64,000 bases of DNA, from assembly GCF_010389155.1 (NCBI RefSeq), contig NC_057767.1, forward strand, positions 39,035,688 through 39,099,687. Direction: 5' to 3'. The notes beneath the pieces are model-generated. The model was not told the origin of the DNA. It did not search any database and saw only the letters and a list, made by a program, of their open reading frames with translations. Each line of letters begins with the position of its first letter. Position 1 is the stretch's first letter. Positions 8,725 to 19,064 of the stretch are shown in pieces. Made by a program: the position numbers and the translations under genes. Source of the stretch: Erigeron canadensis. Lineage: Eukaryota; Streptophyta; Magnoliopsida; Asterales; Asteraceae.

Positions 8725-10490
8725 AACACTCCCACTGCGGCGCAGTGGGGGTTGCATCCACCCACTGCGGCGCAGTGGGTATAATCTGTAAAAAAAAAAT
8801 TCGTGTTTTGTCTGATCGAGTCTAGTCCTTTCAGATGTGGGGTATACGATGAACCAATAGAAACTGATGTACCTAATTTATACCTATTACCCACATCGTT
8901 ATTGGCCATTTTAATATATGTTTTTAGTCGTTTTTGTATGCATTTGGTGCGTTTATGGTGTTTGTTAGTGTTTACAGGTTCTAAATAGGTTACGCGTCCA
9001 TTTGGTACATTTTCGGGTGATTATTGGCCAGGAAGTACGTTATATTGATGAGAGTTGATTTGAGTGGACGAGACGGCAGAGCTTAGCAAGTAATCGAGAC
9101 CGAAAGTAGTTGGCTTTGTACAAGCTATGACTGCGCCGCAGTAGGGATGCATGTAGCCCACTGTGCCGCAGCCAAAATCCTCGGAAACAAATGAAGATTG
9201 CCCCACTGCGCCGCAGTGGGGGTCGTAGGTGAATGACTGCGCTGCAGTCTTGAAAGGAGGAAAAGAAGTCGTGGAAACGTACTGCGCCGTAGTGGTGGTT
9301 TGTTTAGCCACTGCGCCGCAGTCACCATGAAGTCAAAGTCAAACAAGCGCAGTGAGGGAAGACGAATCCCACTGTGCCGCAGTGGGAACACGGGGTCTGA
9401 AGGAATGGATCGGTTTTGCATCAGATTTTCAGAGAGTATATAAGCAAAAACCCTAGATCGAATGAAGGTTATCCAAAATCTTTCTAGGAGCTGCTCTATC
9501 AGGATTCTTCCTTCTCCAATCAAGTGAAACACTTAGGCGGACTCATCGAAGATATTACGGGCACCCATCTAGATCGTATCTACTTATTGTCTAGCATTTT
9601 ATTTTCTTCAAACAATTGGTACATCATGTTTCTCTTCTATTTTATTCATTATTGTGAATTGATCATGAGTGGCTAACTGTTTAATCATCCACCTTGATGA
9701 AACCAGACGGATAATGTGATTGCAACATTTTTAATTCAAAAGGGTTTATTTAATTATCGTTGTTCTGTGATCTTGATGATATTAATTCTTTTCATTTATT
9801 AATTTCGATATTGGTTGCATATGATTCTTCGTTGGTGGTACCAGTTGAATGTGTATGTGATTTTAAAACAGTTACTTGTCTATAAGTAATTATCATTAGT
9901 TCATGGTATGATAGTGAATATCATTTTAAGAAAAGATTAATTTTGTAAACGTGATTGATATCGGTTGGTGGTACCATGTTTTTGTCACATAGGTTCAATT
10001 GATAATTTGATAGTCAATAAAACTGATTGCTAGAAGAATTGTCTTGGTTTTGGTGGTACCGGCTTGGGTAATTCGACTAGTAGTTAGGTGATTCGATAAT
10101 TTGTTCACGGTTGGTGGTACCACGTGAGTAGCTTAATCTTGTCATGATTATCTTTTAAACTCTAGAGAATTTGTTCTTCATCAAATGCAATCACATTTAA
10201 AGTCAAGGGAAGTCAAGGTGGATGACTTTTAATTAACTGTCTAAACTGTTCTTTTAAATTTATGCAAACATTTTGCAAAACCAATTTATTTAATTGTCAA
10301 AAAGGAATTTCGAAGCAACACCCGTTTTCCAAACCATTTTACAAGCAACTAATCATTTCACAGTCCCTGAGAACGAACTTAGACTTACCTCTTAACTATA
10401 TTACAAACGATCGGGTCCACTGCCCGTGAGTGCGTAGTAGTGAGTTTTTGGGTAGTTTTAATTTATAAATTTAAAGCTCAATTTTGCACA
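8725..10490. mobile_element. LTR-like block with GC-rich palindromes (remnant)
   Basis: No complete element is recognised. The block carries a TATA box followed by AAACCCTAG (9437-9456). Further on it has stretches I associate with plant LTR-retrotransposon LTRs or leaders, such as GATCATGAGTGGCTAA near 9661, CAGTCCCTGAGAACGAACTT near 10361 and ATCGGGTCCACTGCCCGTG near 10410. It contains nine copies of a 19-bp palindrome (8731-9386) and four copies of TTGGTGGTACC or close variants (9833, 9967, 10050, 10112). No gag or pol coding was seen, so it may be a solo LTR or a fragment; the ends are uncertain. Confidence 0.4.
8731..9386. repeat. Nine interspersed copies of palindrome CCCACTGCGSCGCAGTGGG
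   Basis: Copies, exact or degraded, lie near 8731, 8761, 9130, 9157, 9202, 9235, 9281, 9308 and 9368. The core ACTGCG-S-CGCAGT is a perfect palindrome around one central base. The first two copies have G at the centre and are exactly 30 bp apart; the other seven carry C, so they are in the opposite orientation. The motif is strikingly GC-rich against its surroundings. Open frames seen here on the minus strand repeat A-A-Q-W only because of this motif. Confidence 0.9.
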
Positions 10491-11915
10491 TGAGAAACAA
10501 AACACAAAACCAAAAAAACTATGTAATAAACCAACAAAAACCCAAAGAAAAATAATCTTAACGGGATTCGATATAGCAAAATCCGAAAAAACGCGTGGTA
10601 TAGGCGGACCAATAGAAAGAAAACACAAAAGCAAAAAAAACTATGTAAGAAACCAAGAAAAACCGAAAGAAAAATAACCTTAACAGAATCCGAAATGGCA
10701 AAATCTGGGAAAAAACACGGGGTACAGGTGGACCAATAGAACAGCGCCACGTGGCACGTGACACTGTTCATTGGGAATCTATAAGAAACGTGTGATGTGT
10801 CACTTTATAACCGATGACACGTGTCAAATTTTAATAAGCATGGTTACTATTGATAACCATGCCAAAAAAACCGAAAGAAAAAACTCCAAACGGGATCCGT
10901 AATGTCAGAATATAAATAGTGATGCATGGTATATGATGAACCAATAAAAGAGATCATATAAGCAAAAAAAAAAAGTTATCGAAAAACCAAGAAAAAGCGA
11001 AAGATAAATAATATTAAAGAAAATAAAAATAACAAAGGAAAAATAAAATGTTGAGTAAAAGTTTTCAATATATTAATTGAGAACATAAAAGCCAAAAAAC
11101 TATGATGAACACAAAAAAAAACCCCAAACGGGATCCAAAATGGCAAAATCTAAATAGTAATGTGAGGTATACGATGAACCAATTGAAAGAAAACACAAAA
11201 GCAAAAAACTATGTAATAAACCAACAAAAACCGAAAGAAAAATAACTTTTACGGGATCCGATATGGCAAATCCGAAAAAATGCAGGGTATAGGTGGACCA
11301 ATAGAAGAAAACACAAAAGCAAAAAAAAACTATGTAGGAAACCAAGAAAAACCGAACGAAAAATAACATTAACGGAATCCGATATGGCAAAAGCTGAGAA
11401 AAAACGCGGTGTACAGGAGGAACAATAGAACCGCGCCACGTGACACTGTTCATTGGGCTCGCCTTTAATGAGATTACGAGTAAAAGTTTTCAATATATTA
11501 ATTGAGAACACAAAAGCCAAAAAATTATGATGAATACAAAAAAAAAACTCCAAACGGGATCCAAAATGGCAAAATCTAAATAGTGATGTGAGGTATACGA
11601 TGAACCAATAGAAAGAAAACACAAAAGCAAAAAAAATATGTAATAAACCAACAAAAACCGAAACAAAAATAACCTTAACGGGATTTGATATGGCAAAATC
11701 CGGAAAAAAGCGGGGTATAGGTGGACCAATAGAAAGAAAACACAAAAGCAAAAAAACCTATGTAGGAAACCAAGAAAAACCGAACGAAAAATAACATTAA
11801 CGGAATCCGATATGGCAAAATCTGAAAAAAAAACGCGAGGTATAGGTAGACCAATAGAACAGTGCCACATGGCACGTGACATCCTTCATTGGGCTCGCCT
11901 TTAACGAGATTACAA
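10491..11915. repeat. Complex tandem array, about 125-bp units in about 430-bp higher-order copies
   Basis: Related A-rich blocks recur with landmarks GGACCAATAGAA, ACCGAAAGAAAAATAAC, GATATGGCAAAATC and GAGGTATACGATGAACCA. The best pair is roughly 11052-11470 and 11480-11905. GGTATACGATGAACCA recurs at 11167 and 11592 (425 bp) and CATTGGGCTCGCCTTTAA at 11451 and 11887 (436 bp). Some units end in G-box-like CCACGTGG or CACGTGAC. A lone piece of the unit sits at about 8834-8864, across the LTR-like block. The long minus-strand open frames here (F- and Y-rich, repeated) are products of the repeat and are not genes. Confidence 0.85.
10838..10862. repeat. Short hairpin in the array
   Basis: GCATGGTTA and TAACCATGC face each other around a 7-base spacer, giving a perfect 9-bp stem. 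It lies between two blocks of the tandem array. Confidence 0.7.
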
Positions 11916-12070
11916 TATCTCAAAGCAAAAACATCTTTGCGTCTTGGTGTCGTAGTAGTTTTATCCATTTGGTATCAATTGACTTGGGCCTACCAAGTTT
12001 GTATATGCAAATTATTTATTAAACCATGTTTTAAAACCGGTAATTTAACCGGACCAGGTGAATCGGCCTA

Positions 12071-12327
12071 TCTATACTATATTATAAAAAGAATAGCCCC
12101 ATATTAAAAGTTACATGGGGGAAAATGTCTAAAATACCCTTAATTATATATTACACTATTAGTCCTTAATCTTTTAAAGTATCTCAAATTCTCAATTAAC
12201 TCTTTACATTAATTACTTTTACATCAATTATCTATATCACTCGACGCCGCCTCTACCATCAACAGTCGTCCCCCACCTACACCGTCGCCGCCACGAACAC
12301 CGCCGCATAGCGCGGGTACCGTGCTAG
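12071..12327 (+). mobile_element. Short non-autonomous Helitron
   Basis: It starts TCTATACTATATTATAAAAA, a typical plant Helitron 5-prime end. It ends in a GC-rich GCATAGCGCGGGTACC stretch followed by GTGCTAG, so the last bases are CTAG. The flanking bases are A at 12070 and T at 12328, matching Helitron insertion between A and T. Length 257 bp with no coding capacity. The interior just before the end is rich in CCGCC repeats. Confidence 0.8.
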
Positions 12328-12456
12328 TCATAGTAAGCTATTTAAGGGTTTTTTTTTACTAAAATTGTCATATAATTTACATTTTATTTCTTTCTAGATC
12401 ATTGAATATTTTATTCCCGGACATGAATAAAAACCTATTTAAAAGTTAGACTGGTA

Positions 12457-12709
12457 GGCAATGGGTTGATAGCCCAGTAACATCTCAGACCTCTAATGAA
12501 GGTTTATTTTTTGGGCAACTAGCTAGGGTTCGAGCTCAAGGGGCGCAAGTTTACCACAAATGACATTCAATGTCGTATATATCGTGTCATTTGGCGATCT
12601 ATCTGGGGGTTTTCCCTATGAACTACCGCGATGGCATACTGCCCGGTAGGTATAGAGATCACATATGGGGTGAACAAGCTCTAACCAAAAAACAAACGTT
12701 CAAAAAAAA
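12457..12709 (+). mobile_element. tRNA-derived SINE with target duplication
   Basis: The 5-prime part has pol III promoter-like boxes: an A box around GATAGCCCAGTAAC (12477) and a B box GGTTCGAGCTC (12527). The element ends in an A-rich tail (AAAAAACAAACGTTCAAAAAAAA). It is flanked by 13-bp repeats, AGTTAGACTGGTA at 12444-12456 and AGCTAGACCGGTA at 12710-12722, differing at two positions. This combination fits a plant SINE of about 250 bp. Confidence 0.75.
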
Positions 12710-12722
12710 AGCTAGACCGGTA

Positions 12723-13450
12723 ATTTAACATTACACTTTGACCTTTTCAAATTAAAAACATAAATAAAACATGATCTCGGATATAAATTTCATAATTATA
12801 ACTACTAATTTAGGGCTCATGTACTCCAAATCTCATAAAAAAGAATTGAGAAACGATCGTAATAATTCAAAAGGTTGAAGTAACTTTCGTTGAACTTAAT
12901 ATCATCTTTTAATGAACTAACATTAAATAAAAAATTTTAATGACCTATATGAGACAATTTAACAACTATTTATAACCTAGTAAGGAATAAAATTGTTAAA
13001 TGGCTTGAAAAGGATAAAATGAAAAGTTTATAGAGATTTTGAAGAAAAAACTCTTTTTTTTCAAACAACAAATTCATTTGAACTACTCTATTACATCAAA
13101 TATTTTAAGTTATTTGAAGATTAAGACTAAATTTAAGATTTTTATTCCACTAGGCATAAGTCTTTATTAAGTGATCGAGATAAACCTTATATATATTACT
13201 AGTTAGTTAATGGTTTATATTTTTTTCTAAATTTTTAATTTATATTTTATATAAAAATATTAGTGTATCAAACTTCTTATAAATCAAAAGAAAAAAAATA
13301 CAAAGCAAGATAGAATTAAGCTAGATTCACTCAAAAGTAATATCAAATATATACAATATAACAGCAAAAATAACAGTAAAAAATAAAATTAATTAAAAAA
13401 AGTTTAACTAACCATATATGTACGTACGTTGATATTGATTAATGCTACGA
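12723..13450. other. Intergenic, no gene seen
   Basis: Very AT-rich, with poly-A and poly-T runs. No coding region or clear element was recognised. Confidence 0.5.
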
Positions 13451-13897
13451 CTAGGGTTGTCAATATCGACCCAACCTGAACCCAACCAGAAAAAAACTTA
13501 GGTTAGGGTTGGGGATTTTCGAAAATAAAAAGATGATTCACATCCAAAATAAAAAGATGATTCAAAATTTTGTGAGATGCTAACTGATGTTGGGTGAGAC
13601 ACTAAGTTTATTAACTTTGTGCCAAGTTCTAATAATACCCTTGAATTTCGTTCTTTTTTTGGTACGTTTACACATCAATGATAGAGCTTTATAATGGTTG
13701 ATTTATTCCATTATATATTTATATATATTTTGCTTATCAAGTCATATGAGTTGGGTCATGGGTTGGCGGGTTGTGGGTCAAATTTGAAATTTCTAACCTG
13801 AAATTTTTAGTGGGTTGGGTTAGGTAAGAGTTTTTCAACCTACCAACCTGTCAACCCGAACCCGCCAACCCACGACCCAACCCATTGACAACCCTAG
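13451..13897. mobile_element. hAT-like non-autonomous element
   Basis: Terminal inverted repeats CTAGGGTTGTCAAT (left) and ATTGACAACCCTAG (right) are perfect over 14 bases. Their TAGGGTTGTCAA core is a common hAT end. The inner part holds further inverted GGGTTGGG/CCCAACCC motifs. Flanks TGCTACGA (left) and TGCTTACGA (right, 2 bases further out) look like a damaged 8-bp target duplication. Length about 447 bp with no transposase. Confidence 0.65.
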
Positions 13898-13918
13898 ACT
13901 GCTTACGATGTACATATA

Positions 13919-13956
<38 letters not shown>

Positions 13957-13958
<2 letters not shown>

Positions 13959-14193
13959 TGAGATATTTTGATACCACCTCTTATTTTAGGACCAACTAGG
14001 ACCATTGATTTTTGTACACCATCATCATCTATTACGATATACAAGACTTTTTTTGTAAAAACATTAAGTCTTTCCGGCGATGGACCCATTAGAAAATCAT
14101 GTGTAAGTAAGTTACTTACACATGTGTAAGTTAACTTACGAAAATCAATGGTCCTTTTTTGGATTTTTTTTAGTTGGTCTCAAATTATCTTTC

Positions 14194-14196
<3 letters not shown>
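13957..14196. mobile_element. MITE inserted in a TA microsatellite (first of two)
   Basis: The ends show inverted similarity: the left part contains GACCAACTAGGACCATTGATTTT and the right part its counterpart AAAATCAATGGTCC...AGTTGGTC. The centre has a palindrome CATGTGTAAGTAA-GTTACTTACACATG (about 14098-14124). Both sides are (TA)n tracts, so the target was probably a TA dinucleotide in a microsatellite. The family name is not known to me. Confidence 0.6.
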
Positions 14197-14234
<38 letters not shown>

Positions 14235-14236
<2 letters not shown>

Positions 14237-14780
14237 ATAGAGATCAAATGAGAAGGTCCTTAAGGAGAGAAGGTTCGTTTTTTTTTAACTTGTTTTTTTG
14301 ACTTTTATTCTTTTTTTCACATTTTTCATTCTCTTTAATTAACTTATTCCATATAAAAATTTTAAAAAAGTTTTAAAAATTAGTTTTTTCAAAGGGCATA
14401 GCCCGTAAGCTATAGGCGAAGCCTTTCGGCTTATGGCGGAGCCATAATAGCTAAGGGCGAAGCCTGTTAGGTAGATCACCCCATCACCGATCACCCCCTA
14501 TAAATCACCCTCTATGACCTATCACTCCTACCAGCTACCTCTTATTAATATTCTTAAGGGCGAAGCCCGTACCGTACCCTTACATGTATAACTCACTAAC
14601 TCGGGTTAGAATTTTTTTATTTTTATTTATTTTTTAAAAATTTTTTATGGATTGAATTAATTAAAAAAGAATAAGAAAAGTGAAAAAAAAGAATAAAAGT
14701 AAAAAAAACAAGCTAAAAAAAATAAAAAACAAACCTTCTCTTCATTCGCTCCTTAAGAACCTTCTCTCTGGATCTCTACC
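14235..14780. mobile_element. MITE with long terminal inverted repeats in a TA microsatellite (second)
   Basis: Outer ends GGATAGAGATC (left) and GATCTCTACC (right) begin inverted repeats of about 90 bp. These include AGAAGGTTCGTTTTTT on the left and its counterpart AAAAAACAAACCTTCT on the right. The element lies directly after the first MITE, again between TA repeats. The middle has repeated GGGCGAAGCC motifs (14401-14470 and 14550-14572). It has no coding capacity. Confidence 0.7.
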
Positions 14781-15268
14781 ATATATATATATATATACAC
14801 ACGTAATAAATTAACCGGATATGAATAGTCATATATATATTTTTTCCAAATTAAGGAAAGAAAAGTATATCAAGTAATGAAGAAGGTAGCTGCACATGGA
14901 TCGATCGATGGATCTAGGCCATAATTAACAAAAGAAAAAGAAAATGTAATGATAAAATTTAAATCGAATAATTAATTACAAATATATATATGTCATGATT
15001 CATTAGTACTTAATTAATTACACTATATATATATATGAATTACGAACGACTAATTAATTCTTCATTGCTTGATTCGTTCATCGATCGATCGATCAACTCA
15101 TTTCTAGCTAGCTAGGCAGGGACAAAAATAAAAAAAAAATAAAACGTACGCACTAATTAAAAGGAAATGATGAGATGGATGGAACCAATTAAAGGTTGGA
15201 GGGCGGAGATCGATATGATGTAATCATGATCTATATATGTATGTATATGTATATAGTATAGATAATAA
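14781..15268. other. Downstream region of the IDA-like gene
   Basis: AT-rich sequence with TA repeats and several GATCGATC runs. It should include the 3-prime UTR of the minus-strand peptide gene; no other gene is visible. Confidence 0.4.
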
Positions 15269-15643
15269 TCATGGAAGTAGTGTCGTCTTGGGGCGGTAGT
15301 TTAGAGGGCCAATGTCGTTGTGCTTCCTGGAAGGACCAGAAGAAGGAAGTGGTATCTTTCGTTTCGGCATGAACCCATAAAAGTTGCCTCCTCTTCCTCT
15401 TGATGACAGATAATGATTCTTATTATTATTTGTTACTACTCGAAACACATGATCTCTGCTGCTGCTTGAAGTACTACTACTACTACACTCGCTTATATTA
15501 TTAATAATGAGGAAGCTGATGAGCAATATCATCATCATCAACGACCGATGATGATGATGATGCCATCTGCCAAGAAGAAGATCATCACTACAATTCATCA
15601 CACTTCTTCTTCTACCTCTCATTCTTATGCTGTATTCCCTCAT
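15269..15643 (-). CDS. IDA-like (IDL) secreted peptide precursor
   Basis: Single-exon frame of up to 124 residues. Near the C-terminus it has the core P-L-P-S-S-G-P-S-R-K-H-N preceded by F-Y-G-F-M-P-K, matching the IDA/IDL motif (family form P-I-P-P-S-A-P-S-K-R-H-N). The Pro before S-R-K-H-N, hydroxylated in known IDA peptides, is kept. A hydrophobic stretch M-M-M-I-L-L-I-S-F-L-I-I near residues 37-48 is the likely signal peptide. It is preceded by a basic, His-rich leader encoded by a GAT/ATG microsatellite, so translation may start at M1, M8, M16 or the triple Met at 37. IDA-type peptides are cut from such precursors and sensed by HAESA-class receptor kinases in organ abscission, lateral root emergence and defence; that role is inferred. 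A 15-residue tail follows the core. The R-K order instead of K-R is unusual against IDA itself. Confidence 0.8.
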   Translation of the reverse strand: MREYSIRMRGRRRSVMNCSDDLLLGRWHHHHHRSLMMMILLISFLIINNISECSSSSTSSSSRDHVFRVVTNNNKNHYLSSRGRGGNFYGFMPKRKIPLPSSGPSRKHNDIGPLNYRPKTTLLP

Positions 15644-18555
15644 ACTTATTATTATTAACTCTCTCGTCGTTTGATCGATCTATTCGATCTTCAATCTAGC
15701 TATACGCAGCAGCTGCTAGCTAGTGTGTACGTACGTTTAATTGTTTATGTGTGTGTGTGTTTTTGTTATAAAAAGATCGATCGATTGAGAAAGTAGTGAT
15801 CCTTAATTACACTAGTAGTTTTTATTTAATTATGACAAATTAAAAGAAAGAAATGAAAAAGATACTCTATATAGAGATGATTATTATTATGTTGAGACAA
15901 GAAAGAATGAGAGGAGGAGAGGCGTTGTGTTCGGGTGTATGTGTTAATTATAATTTTGGTTTTTTAATTATTATTCTTTTCCATCCAGCCATCTATTTAT
16001 TACTCGTAATATATAGCTAGCAGTACGTACGTATTTTATATGCATATGTGCATGCAAGTACATATATATATACTCGTACATACGTAGCTACAACCATTGA
16101 TTGATTATCCATGAAAAGTGCTTCCAACAAAGAAAAACTAACGCCCTTAGTTGCGGGAACGAAAAGTGAAAACAGTGTCAAGTTTAAGATTTTTTTTGTT
16201 ATTTTTTTACTTTAGAAGCGAAAAGTGCAAAACGTGTCACGTTCAAAGGCGATAAATTTATTTTTCTTAAAATAATATTAAATAAAGTTACTTACTAAAT
16301 ATAATACAATTAAATTTAAAAGAACTTTAAAATATATTCAAGAAGACACATGTCGATTGTCGATTATAAATTGTAACAAGTGTGACAAATAACAAGTCAA
16401 TCATGTTTTAGTTTATTGATTGATAAAAAATATATTCACGTTTGTTGTATATATTAATGTGTAGTTATTTTTTTTTTTTTTTTAGATAAGTGTGTGATCG
16501 TATAACTTAGGACTCCGTTTTGTTAGGGTCTCAAGTTAACCTATGCTAATCTCCTAGTTAATTATTTCGAAGAATATCCTATATTTAGGTTAGAAAAGGA
16601 TAAAAGAAAAGGAAAAGAAAAAAAAAAGGTAACAACGAATAGTAGCTAGTGGTAACAAGGGGCCATACCCATACATGAATGAACCCCAAAAAGAGTCGAG
16701 ACCATAGACCCTTTCACAGACAAAAGCTTTTTTACTTTCCGCTTCCTACGGTCCCATTTTCTACTCCACTTTAGAAGTAATAAAAATGTTACTAATACTA
16801 AGAAAAATTATTTAAATCATTTCACCTACACGGCTACACATACGACATACGTGTAGGTAAAAATGACGAAGTATATAAATATTGTCAGTCTCCAAGTGTA
16901 AGTGAAAGTAAATTTTACTAATTTTTAAATATGTCATTAAAACTAAAGTAACATTTTCTGAGACAGTGATTTATAATATGAATTGATATATGGTGAAGTT
17001 TGAAATTATGATGTCTTAGTTAAAAGCCTAGTGTGAGTAAAATGATTTCAGAATTGGAGACAAAGGTTTTATCAATATGAGTTTTTTCTGAAATTGAGGT
17101 TGGGTATATGAAATGACATGTCGCTGAGTCTAAATTTACCGATAAAAAAATAGTAACATTTTCTAGAAACAAATTAAATTTGTCACTAACATTGTTAGTA
17201 TGTAATTAAAAACCATTTTGAATGTAGTATGTATGCCTTTTAGCTTATCCGGCCATACCAAACATCATGATCAGCGCACGCTTTTGTCACTTTATTATTT
17301 CAAAACTTTATAAGTAATTAATACAGGTTCATATGGAGTTATCGTTAAAATTTTTTTATTTATTTTAATTTATACACTAACATAACATACAAATTCCAAA
17401 TATATGAGATTATTAGAACCAATTGATATATGTTGGTTCAAATATACAAGTATGACGTTAATTAATTAGCCGATTAAATCCACAACCATTTTTATCCATT
17501 AATTTACAGCAATTATCCGTATATTGATGCATAACATACAAATGTCTAAAACAGTGATTGTTGTAGATGAATAAAAACTATTGTGGCTGTTTTTGGTTTC
17601 CAATACCATCGTGTAAGTTTACTTGTGTTTTTGCTTTTGGACGTTGTACTTACAACTTAAATTGATTGCGACACAACTTTTAACATTGCAGCGCCACTTG
17701 AGAAGAACCATACATAATTAATAACATAAATCGACTACTGATCCTTGAGCAGTTTGCAATGCATCGTGTTTACTTGATTTTAGTATTTGTTTTAACACGT
17801 TATATTTGCTCACAAAGCATGTCCTTTTAGATTGTTGTTTTGCTCACAAAGCATGTCCTTTTATTATTTGCTTATGAAGCACGCGAATTGATAGGCTCCT
17901 CCGCTCCTTTTTGCATGTCCTTACCTATCTAAATGGGCTTGGGCCTATAACATTCTTTGAAACTTTGAACGGTACCGTTCTTAATTATTTACTTACAATA
18001 GTATAAATACGATGGTAAATTAATAGCCTTAGGCTTCTTAATTGGGCCGGCCTGTTATTGATACATGAAAAAAACAAAAACGATAAATGGTTGCCAACTT
18101 GTATCATTTGGTACCCAGAGCGACACATAAATTCATGTATGGTAAACATCATCTTTAATTGGTCACAAAATAAAGTTTCCTTGTTTTTTTTTTTTTTTTT
18201 TCCATCTTTCGAACCTCTAACGTATTGCATTCATTTTTCAACTTAAAATCAATACAAAACATTAGATTGTTAATTACACTAAGATTTTAAATTTTAAAAT
18301 GAGTTAGTAAAATGAATCTATAATACTTGTTTTTTAGTGAACTTAAAATCTGTATTGTGTGTCTTTATCTTCTCATTAAACGTACTTAAGAGTTTAGACA
18401 CTGTCTTATAATTCTAATCATCTCAAAACTCGTTTTTATAATTTATTTTTGAAAATTTAAAGTTCATACATACAAACTATTTAAATTAATAAATTTTTAA
18501 TCTATCGACATAACAATATCTTTTTAAATTAATAAAAAGTTCTGGTCACAATATT
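15644..18555. other. Long intergenic stretch, including IDL promoter; no gene seen
   Basis: No coding region is recognised in about 2.9 kb. The first 500 bp, upstream of the IDA-like gene, hold GATCGATCGATT, a GT repeat and several GTACGTACGT motifs. A 23-bp direct repeat TTGCTCACAAAGCATGTCCT plus TTT lies at about 17808 and 17841 (33-bp spacing). The rest is AT-rich filler. Confidence 0.5.
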
Positions 18556-18860
18556 ATATATTTATTGGACGCATGCGTGCGCAATGCAATATATAGTAAC
18601 GGCAGTAGCGACGACAGTGTGGTGGTAGTGGTGATGTCAGGTGATAATGTTGGGTTACTTGTTAATGTAAAAGTTTTTGATGTAACATGTAATAGTGTAG
18701 TTATTTTATGGGATAAGAGATTTATGTTATATATTATTTTAATGAATTTTTGTTATATAAAAAATGAGAAAGTAGAGGTCTTAATAAGCTATGAAGTGAC
18801 GAGGATGAGTTTTCTTCAATAAGCTTTGAAGTGATCCATACATACATAATATATAGTTGG
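18556..18860 (-). mobile_element. Probable degenerate Helitron relic
   Basis: The left part reads GGACGCATGCGTGCGCAATGC followed by GGCAGTAGCGACGACAGTG. This resembles the reverse of the GC-rich 3-prime end of the Helitrons at 12071 and 41281. The right part is AT-rich. Clear TC and CTAG ends are not visible, so this is by similarity only. Confidence 0.35.
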
Positions 18861-18907
18861 AAGAAATTGGCGGTATGCGTACCTGGTAAAAAACAAACAA
18901 CACTTTG

Positions 18908-18920
18908 CCTATATAAAAAA
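18908..18920 (+). promoter_or_regulatory. TATA box upstream of the EAAC-like gene
   Basis: CCTATATAAAAAAA lies about 150 bp before the start codon at 19065. Between them is a GGGAGGGAGGGAGGG purine run (18966-18981) and a GAGAGAG tract, usual for plant 5-prime UTRs. Confidence 0.5.
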
Positions 18921-19064
18921 AATAAAAAGGATATTCTATAAATAAATAAATTTCATTTTGTTTCGAGGGAGGGAGGGAGGGTTTTACCTTATCTTCTTCG
19001 TTTCTGCTTTGTTAGTATTTCTTAAAACAAACAGAGAGAGAATAACAAAACCATAAAAATATCT

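Noticed and set aside
8731..9386. Palindromic repeats as a CRISPR array
   Set aside because: Spacing is irregular, copies are in both orientations, and this is a plant nuclear sequence with no cas genes.
9021..9532. Minus-strand open frames with repeated A-A-Q-W
   Set aside because: The repeated residues come from the 19-bp palindrome, and no start context, domain or splice structure supports a gene.
10478..11968. Several long minus-strand open frames rich in F, Y and L
   Set aside because: They lie wholly in the tandem array, repeat with its period, overlap each other in different frames and match no domain.
15269..15643. CLE peptide as the identity of the small secreted protein
   Set aside because: CLE cores end in H-H/N-P-containing patterns such as R-V-P-x-G-P-N-P. 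Here the P-x-P-x-S-x-P-S-x-x-H-N pattern fits IDA/IDL.
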